20,707 bases of DNA from an uncultured Tissierellia bacterium (GTDB taxonomy: Bacteria > Bacillota > Clostridia > Tissierellales > Peptoniphilaceae), in NCBI GenBank assembly GCA_902489375.1, contig CABTZP010000014.1, positions 1 to 20,707 on the forward strand. The letters are read 5' to 3'. Positions 1-5,186 of the stretch are shown here, in pieces. The stretch's first letter is position 1. The number at the start of each line of letters is the position of its first letter. The notes beneath the pieces are model-generated. The model saw only the letters and a program-made list of their open reading frames with translations, was not told the DNA's origin and made no database searches. Position numbers and translations under genes: made by a program.

Positions 1-20
1 AGACAGACAGACAGACAGAC
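1..20. repeat. AGAC tetranucleotide tandem repeat inside hsdS
   Basis: Five perfect AGAC units begin at the window edge, so the true copy number may be higher. The tract lies in the open hsdS frame. Because a unit is four bases, gain or loss of one unit shifts the frame. Of the three frames leaving the tract, one meets TAA at 26-28, one meets TGA at 34-36, and only the third continues to the hsdS stop at 606. That is the layout of a slipped-strand contingency repeat. Confidence 0.85.
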
Positions 21-608
21 GAGCTTAATGGCTTGATTCTGCTTTGTCAATATGTTTTCGGTAGCATATCACTGTCTGTTGGCGATGTCTGCAACATTTC
101 GAGAGGTAAAGTAATCTCGAAATCCGATATAAAGGAACAGATGGGTGATTATCCGGTATATTCGTCACAGACTGAAAACAATGGTGAACTCGGTAAAATT
201 AACTCCTATATGTTCGATGGGGAGTTTGTAACTTGGACAACAGACGGAGCCAATGCTGGAACAGTGTTCTACCGAAGTGGTAAATTCAACATCACCAATG
301 TATGCGGCTTGCTCTCAATATCCGATAAAACGATTTTGATAAGCAAATACCTTTTCTACTTCCTGCAAAAGAATGCAATAGCGTATGTCAATTCAGGAAT
401 GGGGAATCCAAAGCTGATGAGCAATGTGATGGCATCAATTAAACTTGATATTCCTGCTTTGCAAGAACAAATACGCATTGTATCCATTCTTGACCGCTTT
501 GACGCTCTTTGCAACGACCTGACTTCTGGCCTCCCCGCCGAAATCGAAGCACGAAAAAAGCAATACGAATATTACCGAGAGAAACTGCTGAGTTTTCAGC
601 AAAAATAA
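1..608 (+). CDS. hsdS: Type I restriction-modification specificity subunit HsdS, 3' part
   Basis: This gene encodes the DNA-recognition subunit of a type I restriction-modification complex; its target recognition domains choose the sequence methylated by HsdM and cut by HsdR. The reading frame is open from the window edge, so the 5' part lies outside. About 200 codons are visible. One target recognition domain begins near SLSVGDVCNISRGK and ends near IPALQEQIRIV, and is followed by the conserved helical C-terminal region (LDRFDALCNDLTSGLP, then EARKKQYEYYREKLL). That ending is very characteristic of HsdS in Bacillota. Bases 1-20 are five AGAC units, translated in this frame as a TDRQ-type repeat. 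A TTG at 33 could be taken as a start, but it has no ribosome binding site and the frame continues upstream, so the gene is treated as 5'-partial. hsdR follows after 20 bases, and hsdM is expected upstream. Family assignment is firm; the function of the repeat is inference. Confidence 0.9.
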   Translation, partial: TDRQTDELNGLILLCQYVFGSISLSVGDVCNISRGKVISKSDIKEQMGDYPVYSSQTENNGELGKINSYMFDGEFVTWTTDGANAGTVFYRSGKFNITNVCGLLSISDKTILISKYLFYFLQKNAIAYVNSGMGNPKLMSNVMASIKLDIPALQEQIRIVSILDRFDALCNDLTSGLPAEIEARKKQYEYYREKLLSFQQK

Positions 609-628
609 AAAAACGAGGAGGATGCCGC

Positions 629-3600
629 ATGAGCACTTATAATATTATTGCTGCAAGCAATGAGAGCACCGTAGTCGCTGAGTATACGCCGGAAAGCTCA
701 CGCTCTGACAGCTTTCAGAGCGAAGCGGCTCTTGAAAAAGAGTTCATCCGTCTGCTGACCATGCAAGGGTACGAGTACCTTATCATCCATAATGAGAAAA
801 GTCTGGTTGCCAACCTCAGGCGGCTGTTGGAGCTTTTGAATGACTATGCTTTTACCGACAGCGAGTGGAAGCGTTTTTTCACGGAGACCCTTGCCAATGC
901 CAACGAAGGCATCGTTGAGAAAAGCCGTACCATTCAGACCGATCATGTCAAGGTACTCCGCAGGGATGACGGAACTTCTAAGAATATTCAGCTGATCGAC
1001 AAAAAGAACATTCACAACAACCGTTTGCAGGTGATCAACCAGTACGAGGAATCCGAAGGCAAGCACGACACACGCTATGATGTGACGATTTTGGTCAACG
1101 GTCTGCCCCTTGTTCATGTGGAGCTGAAGCGTCGGGGTGTTGCCATCCGTGAAGCCTTTAACCAGATCAAACGCTATCAGAGAGACAGCTTCTGGGCGGC
1201 GAGCGGCTTGTATGAGTATGTGCAGATTTTCATTATCTCCAACGGAACCCATACCAAGTATTACTCCAACACCACCCGAAACAGCCACATCAAGGAGATG
1301 GGCGAATCTTTAAAGCAGAAATCGAAGAAAACCAGCAACAGCTTTGAGTTTACTTCCTTCTGGGCAGATGGCAATAATAAGGTCATTGCCGACCTGATTG
1401 ATTTTACAAAAACCTTCCTTGCTAAGCACACCATCTTGAATATGCTGACCAAGTATTGTGTTTTCACAACGGAAGAAATTCTGATGGTTATGCGCCCCTA
1501 TCAGATCGCAGCGACCGAGCGAATCTTGAACCGCATCGAGGTATCCACCAACTACAAGAAGATGGGAACGCTGGATGCTGGAGGATACATCTGGCACACC
1601 ACAGGAAGCGGGAAAACACTGACTTCCTTCAAGACAGCACAGCTTGCATCCGCACTTCCTTATGTGGACAAAGTTCTGTTTGTGGTTGATCGAAAAGACC
1701 TGGACTATCAGACCATGAAAGAATATGACCGCTTTGAAAAAGGCTCTGCCAACAGCAACGCTTCTACCAGAGTATTGCAGAGACAGCTTGAGGACAGGGA
1801 CGAAAAAGGCGGCTATCAACCGTATAAAATCATCATCACGACCATCCAGAAGCTGGACAACTTTATCTCGAAAAACAAGGGACACGAAGTGTTCGGCAAG
1901 CATTGCGTTATTATCTTTGACGAGTGCCACCGCAGCCAATTCGGAGATATGCACGCTAAGATTATCAAAGCGTTTAAGAATGATCATTTGTTTGGCTTTA
2001 CCGGCACACCGATTTTTGCCGCCAATGCCGGAAAAGGAAAGCATATGGAACTGCTGACCACACCGCAGACCTTTGGTGATCAGCTCCATACCTATACCAT
2101 CGTGGATGCCATCAATGACGGCAATGTGCTTCCCTTCCGCATCGATTATGTAAATACGGTTAAGGAAAAAGAGAACATCAAGGATAAGGATGTTTCAGCA
2201 ATCGACATTGAACGGGCGATGGGAGCGCCGGAGCGTATTCGAGAAATTGTTACGTATACGCTGGAGCATTTTGACCAGAAAACCAAACGCAACAGCTTCT
2301 ATTCCTTGAAGGGCAAGCGTTTAGCAGGCTTTAATGCCATGTTTGCCGTCAGCTCCATTCCCATGGCAATGAAGTATTATACGGAGTTCAAGAAGCAGCT
2401 TGCCGAAAGTCATCGACAGCTTACGATTGCTACCATTTTCAGCTACTCCGCAAATGAGGATGACCCCGAAGATGTTCTACAAGAGGAAGGCTTTGATACC
2501 GATGCTCTCGACCAGACTTCCCGTGATTTCCTTGATCGTGCGATTCAGGATTACAATGCTGCGTTCAACACCAACTTTGATACTTCCTCGGACAAATTCC
2601 AGAACTACTACAAAGACTTGTCCATGCGAGTGAAGAACCGGGAAGTGGATTTGCTGATTGTTGTCAATATGTTCCTCACGGGTTTTGATGCGACCACGCT
2701 CAATACCCTATGGGTGGACAAGAACCTCAAAATGCATGGACTGATTCAAGCCTATTCCAGAACCAACCGTATCCTAAATTCCGTTAAAACCTACGGCAAC
2801 ATTGTCTGCTTCCGTGATTTGCAGAAGGCTACGGATGAAGCCATCGCCCTCTTTGGAGATAAGAATGCAAGCGGCATTGTTCTGCTCAAGAGCTTCAACG
2901 ATTACTGGAACGGCTACGAGGACCATCACGGGAAATATCACCCTGGTTATGTGGAACTGCTTGAAAAGCTGGAAACAAAATTCCCTCTGGGCACTCAGAT
3001 TGTCGGAGAAGAGGCAGAGAAGGACTTTATCAGACTATTTGGCACCATTCTTAGCCTGAGAAATATTCTTTCCTCCTTTGACCAGTTTGCAGACATGGAC
3101 AGCCTTGTTGCACGAGACTTACAGGATTATCAGAGTATTTACCTTGATCTCTACGACAAGTACCGCAGAAAGGAAAATGCTGAAAAAGAGGATATCACGG
3201 ACGATATTGAATTTGAAATTGAGCTGATCAAGCAGGTAGAAATCAATATCGACTACATATTGATGTTGGTTGAAAAATATCACGATGGCAATTGTGAAGA
3301 TAAAGAAATCCTCGCTTCCATCCGCAAGGCAGTTGACGCAAGCACACAGCTGCGCAGCAAGAAGGATCTTATCGAAGCATTTATCAGCCACGTCAATGTG
3401 GACACACAGGTTACTACGGACTGGCGGCGCTTCGTTCTGGAGCAGGAAGAGAATGATTTAACTGAAATCATCACAAGCGAAAAACTGAAATCGGAAGAGA
3501 CCAGAAGATTTGTTGATAATGCGTTCCGTGACGAAGCGTTCAAAACGACAGGAACAGAGATCGACAAGCTCATGCCCCCTGTCTCTCGCTTCGGCGGTGG

Positions 3601-3784
3601 CGAAAGAGCTAAGAAAAAGCAAGGTGTTATCGAAAAGCTGAAAGCCTTTTTCGAGAAATACTTCGGACTGGGAATTGCCGAATTTAGAGCGGAAGAACAG
3701 GAAAAGCCTGGCGTTTACGAAACCGAGCCAAGCGATCAGATGGTAGCTGAAGAATCTGCACCGTATGGAGCAAAAGACAATTAA
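629..3784 (+). CDS. hsdR: Type I restriction enzyme, HsdR motor/nuclease subunit
   Basis: This is the restriction and DNA-translocation subunit (1051 residues, normal length) of the type I system whose HsdS lies just upstream. The N-terminal PD-(D/E)xK nuclease shows D151 in RYDVT and E165-L-K167, followed by a QIKRYQ segment. The SF2 helicase motor follows: Walker A TTGSGKT with K329, the D431-E-C-H box, FTGTP near 457-461, and late motifs NMFLTGFDATT and LIQAYSRTNRI. A C-terminal helical region for complex assembly completes it. The start at ATG 629 is chosen because GAGGAGG sits 7-8 bases upstream; an earlier in-frame ATG at 509 would lie deep inside hsdS. All catalytic motifs look intact, so cleavage should depend only on the presence of active M and S subunits. 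Order S-R with a 20-base gap implies cotranscription. Confidence 0.96.
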   Translation: MSTYNIIAASNESTVVAEYTPESSRSDSFQSEAALEKEFIRLLTMQGYEYLIIHNEKSLVANLRRLLELLNDYAFTDSEWKRFFTETLANANEGIVEKSRTIQTDHVKVLRRDDGTSKNIQLIDKKNIHNNRLQVINQYEESEGKHDTRYDVTILVNGLPLVHVELKRRGVAIREAFNQIKRYQRDSFWAASGLYEYVQIFIISNGTHTKYYSNTTRNSHIKEMGESLKQKSKKTSNSFEFTSFWADGNNKVIADLIDFTKTFLAKHTILNMLTKYCVFTTEEILMVMRPYQIAATERILNRIEVSTNYKKMGTLDAGGYIWHTTGSGKTLTSFKTAQLASALPYVDKVLFVVDRKDLDYQTMKEYDRFEKGSANSNASTRVLQRQLEDRDEKGGYQPYKIIITTIQKLDNFISKNKGHEVFGKHCVIIFDECHRSQFGDMHAKIIKAFKNDHLFGFTGTPIFAANAGKGKHMELLTTPQTFGDQLHTYTIVDAINDGNVLPFRIDYVNTVKEKENIKDKDVSAIDIERAMGAPERIREIVTYTLEHFDQKTKRNSFYSLKGKRLAGFNAMFAVSSIPMAMKYYTEFKKQLAESHRQLTIATIFSYSANEDDPEDVLQEEGFDTDALDQTSRDFLDRAIQDYNAAFNTNFDTSSDKFQNYYKDLSMRVKNREVDLLIVVNMFLTGFDATTLNTLWVDKNLKMHGLIQAYSRTNRILNSVKTYGNIVCFRDLQKATDEAIALFGDKNASGIVLLKSFNDYWNGYEDHHGKYHPGYVELLEKLETKFPLGTQIVGEEAEKDFIRLFGTILSLRNILSSFDQFADMDSLVARDLQDYQSIYLDLYDKYRRKENAEKEDITDDIEFEIELIKQVEINIDYILMLVEKYHDGNCEDKEILASIRKAVDASTQLRSKKDLIEAFISHVNVDTQVTTDWRRFVLEQEENDLTEIITSEKLKSEETRRFVDNAFRDEAFKTTGTEIDKLMPPVSRFGGGERAKKKQGVIEKLKAFFEKYFGLGIAEFRAEEQEKPGVYETEPSDQMVAEESAPYGAKDN

Positions 3785-3787
3785 ATA

Positions 3788-3925
3788 ATGCCCAAGCCAA
3801 AGGCGATCAACCGTAAAAAGTTGGTCGCTTTTGTTTTGCCCATTATCAGAAAAATGGAGGATACTCGCTATTGGGTCAGCAAAGTTCTCACGCCGGAGCA
3901 GAAAACCACACAACAGAAAAAATAG
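3788..3925 (+). CDS. Possible small protein of 45 codons after hsdR
   Basis: An ATG three bases after the hsdR stop opens a 45-codon frame with a basic start (MPKPKAINRKKLVAFVLP) and an ending VSKVLTPEQKTTQQKK. The composition is protein-like, and position and spacing suggest translational coupling to hsdR, but no clear ribosome binding site is present. Its 3' end overlaps the truncated toxin gene on the other strand, at the point where that toxin loses family similarity, so this ORF may also be cut short by the same rearrangement. I recognise no family. An alternative reading is that the inverted repeat inside it is simply the hsdR terminator and the ORF is chance. Confidence 0.3.
   Translation: MPKPKAINRKKLVAFVLPIIRKMEDTRYWVSKVLTPEQKTTQQKK
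3801..3837 (+). terminator. Possible intrinsic terminator after hsdR
   Basis: The arms AGGCGATCAAC (3801-3811) and GTTGGTCGCTT (3820-3830) pair apart from one or two G-U wobbles, with an eight-base loop, and are followed by TTTTGTTTTG. The position 17 bases after the hsdR stop fits a terminator. It lies within the possible 45-codon ORF, so at most one of the two readings is fully right. Confidence 0.5.
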
Positions 3926-4088
3926 AATATGGAGTTGTAAGGTCTTTATTCTTTTCTGGAAGCTGTTCGCTGCTTGCCAGTTTGCAAATGATCTCGTCCA
4001 GAAGGTCAATATCAAGCTGGCGTTTCATCGCCAGCTTGTAGTCCTTCTTAAATTGATTTGTCCAAACAATGTATAAATGTTTACTCAT
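3888..4088 (-). pseudogene. YafQ/RelE-type toxin, truncated at the C-terminus
   Basis: The first ~47 residues match the YafQ branch of the RelE/ParE toxin superfamily: TNQFKKDYKLAMKRQ, LLDEIICKLA, then LPEKNKD. Intact members are about 90 residues and continue with a region carrying the catalytic His residues and the PDWLLIY-type strand of this mRNA endoribonuclease. Here similarity stops after NKD, and the frame ends after 66 codons with an unrelated tail. The toxin therefore should not be active. It starts four bases inside the 3' end of the antitoxin gene, the usual antitoxin-toxin overlap, showing that an intact module existed. The break lies at roughly 3895-3945. A residual role, for example binding antitoxin, cannot be excluded. 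Confidence 0.75.
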
Positions 4089-4360
4089 TCTTTCAACGCC
4101 CTCAATGCTTCCTCTACATCAGAGTAGCGTTTTACAGACGGATCACGGGCAATGCGTTCTGCTTCCAGCATTGCTGCCATTGTTTCCTTGTTCGGCTGCT
4201 TCATACGAACATCAAAAGGAAAACCGCCGACACGGAGTGACTGGCGAAGAAACACATTGATAGCGGTAGTAAGGTTGATACCTAATTCACCATACATTGC
4301 CTCGCACTGTTTTTTAATGTCGCTGTCCATACGAACACTGAAATTAGTTGTGGTAGCCAT
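4085..4360 (-). CDS. RelB/DinJ family antitoxin
   Basis: A 91-residue antitoxin of the RelB/DinJ family. The N-terminus TTTNFSVRMDSDIKK is the short beta strand plus helix of a ribbon-helix-helix DNA-binding fold, followed by the family signature GINLTTAINVFLRQS. The acidic, helical C-terminal part normally wraps the toxin. The start is placed at ATG 4360 because AAAGGAG lies nine bases upstream; a TTG three codons earlier would overlap the ribosome binding site spacing. The gene overlaps the truncated toxin by four bases. Such proteins normally repress their own promoter, alone or with toxin. Here the partner is broken, so this is effectively an orphan antitoxin that might still regulate its operator or neutralise a related toxin elsewhere. 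Confidence 0.9.
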   Translation of the reverse strand: MATTTNFSVRMDSDIKKQCEAMYGELGINLTTAINVFLRQSLRVGGFPFDVRMKQPNKETMAAMLEAERIARDPSVKRYSDVEEALRALKE

Positions 4361-4383
4361 GAATGTCAACTCCTTTCCTTGCT

Positions 4384-4423
4384 ATTGCACTTATATTATT
4401 TATGATTTGCATTGCACAGTCAA
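4384..4423 (-). promoter_or_regulatory. Candidate promoter and operator of the antitoxin operon
   Basis: On the minus strand TTGACT (4423-4418) is followed after 17 bases by AATAAT (4400-4395), or after 19 by TAATAT. Two direct copies of ATTGCAC on the plus strand (4384-4390 and 4411-4417) flank the -10 region, a plausible autoregulatory operator for a ribbon-helix-helix antitoxin. The operator role is inference from position. Confidence 0.45.
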
Positions 4424-4457
4424 TCTATTAGACGAAGAATTCACAGAATAGTCAACA

Positions 4458-4509
4458 TTACAAATCCACATCTAGTCGAATTATAATTTAGAATAATTAT
4501 CTAAAGGAG
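4458..4509 (+). promoter_or_regulatory. Promoter and ribosome binding site of the ClbS-like gene
   Basis: TTACAA (4458-4463), an 18-base spacer and a perfect TATAAT (4482-4487) precede AAAGGAG (4503-4509), which sits six bases before the ATG at 4516. The gene thus appears to have its own promoter, independent of the divergent antitoxin operon. Confidence 0.55.
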
Positions 4510-4515
4510 ATATTT

Positions 4516-5034
4516 ATGAGGTCATATGAAAACAAAGAAGAGTTAAAAAATGAAATCAAGAAGGCTTTTGAAAAATATATTTCAGAGTTTGACACAATAC
4601 CAGAAGAACTAAAAGATAAAAGAGTAGAAGAAGTTGATAGGACACCAGCAGAAAATCTTGCCTATCAAGTAGGTTGGACTGCTTTAGTTTTAAAATGGGA
4701 AGAAGATGAGAAAAATGGATTAGAGGTTAAAACACCATCTGATCAATTTAAATGGAATCAGCTTGGTGAATTATATCAGTGTTTTACAGACACCTATGCT
4801 CATCAATCTTTAAAAGAATTAAAAAAGATACTAACAAGAAATGTAGAAGATATTTATCTTATGATCGATGATTTTACTGAAGAAGAGCTATTTAAACCAC
4901 ATATGAGAAAATGGGCAGATGAAGCAACAAAAACTGCAACTTGGGAAGTTTATAAATTTATCCATGTAAACACAGTAGCACCATTTGGAACGTTTAGAAC
5001 AAAGATTAGAAAATGGAAGAAGTTAGCATTGTAA
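4516..5034 (+). CDS. ClbS/DfsB family (DUF1706) four-helix-bundle protein
   Basis: A 172-residue soluble protein of the ClbS/DUF1706 family. Recognisable features are the N-terminal helix MRSYENKEELKNEIKKA, the AYQVGWTALVLKWEE segment typical of DinB-like bundles, and the ending TWEVYKFIHVNTVAPFGTFR that is conserved in the family. ClbS of Escherichia coli protects its host from the genotoxin colibactin, but most homologues lie in genomes without colibactin genes and have no proven substrate, so only a general detoxification or self-protection role can be suggested. The gene is strongly AT-rich, with many AAA, GAA and TTA codons, unlike hsdR before it and alaS after it. It is monocistronic with its own promoter. 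Together these suggest separate horizontal acquisition. Confidence 0.85.
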   Translation: MRSYENKEELKNEIKKAFEKYISEFDTIPEELKDKRVEEVDRTPAENLAYQVGWTALVLKWEEDEKNGLEVKTPSDQFKWNQLGELYQCFTDTYAHQSLKELKKILTRNVEDIYLMIDDFTEEELFKPHMRKWADEATKTATWEVYKFIHVNTVAPFGTFRTKIRKWKKLAL

Positions 5035-5037
5035 GTG

Positions 5038-5097
5038 CTTAACAAAACGAACCCCTTCTCGCGATTCGCGCTGGAAAACGTCTGTTAAGGGGAGCGC
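5038..5097. other. Structured junction between accessory segment and alaS
   Basis: Between the ClbS-like gene and the next terminator lie several nested inverted repeats: CTTAACA (5038-5044) with TGTTAAG (5083-5089), CCCCTT (5052-5057) with AAGGGG (5087-5092), a tight CGCG-ATT-CGCG hairpin (5060-5070), and GCGCT/AGCGC (5068-5072, 5093-5097). These are mutually exclusive in part. No gene is recognised. It could be a recombination or integration scar or the 3' end of a transcript. Confidence 0.35.
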
Positions 5098-5110
5098 AAG
5101 CCGTATTTTT

Positions 5111-5141
5111 CCGCCCGGTTCATGGCCGGGTGGATTTTTTT
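5111..5141 (+). terminator. Intrinsic terminator upstream of alaS
   Basis: CCGCCCGG (5111-5118) pairs with CCGGGTGG (5126-5133) across a seven-base loop, with one G-U pair, followed by A and seven T (5135-5141). It probably ends transcripts entering from the ClbS-like gene and insulates alaS. Confidence 0.75.
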
Positions 5142-5153
5142 GACCCGGGGATG

Positions 5154-5162
5154 TGGTACAAT
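5154..5162 (+). promoter_or_regulatory. Candidate extended -10 promoter of alaS
   Basis: TGGTACAAT gives an extended -10 (TG, one base, TACAAT) 24 bases before the alaS start. No good -35 lies 17 bases upstream; a TTGACC at 5140-5145 is only 11 bases away. The ribosome binding site AAAGAGGTG follows just before ATG 5187. No T-box motif is present. Confidence 0.4.
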
Positions 5163-5186
5163 ACTAACCATAAAGAGGTGACCAAA

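Noticed and set aside
1..20. CRISPR-like or satellite repeat at the left edge
   Set aside because: The unit is only four bases with no spacers, and it sits inside a coding frame.
1310..2089. 259-codon minus-strand frame, and other long antisense frames such as 698-1288 and 3458-4015
   Set aside because: They lie opposite hsdR, whose motifs are intact, have no ribosome binding sites and give compositions without recognisable domains.
3831..4451. Several plus-strand frames of 60-99 codons across the toxin-antitoxin genes
   Set aside because: They are antisense to recognisable YafQ and DinJ sequences and lack ribosome binding sites.
5035..5186. T-box riboswitch upstream of alaS
   Set aside because: Many Bacillota alaS genes have one, but no T-box core motif is present, and the only terminator lies upstream of the candidate promoter -10.
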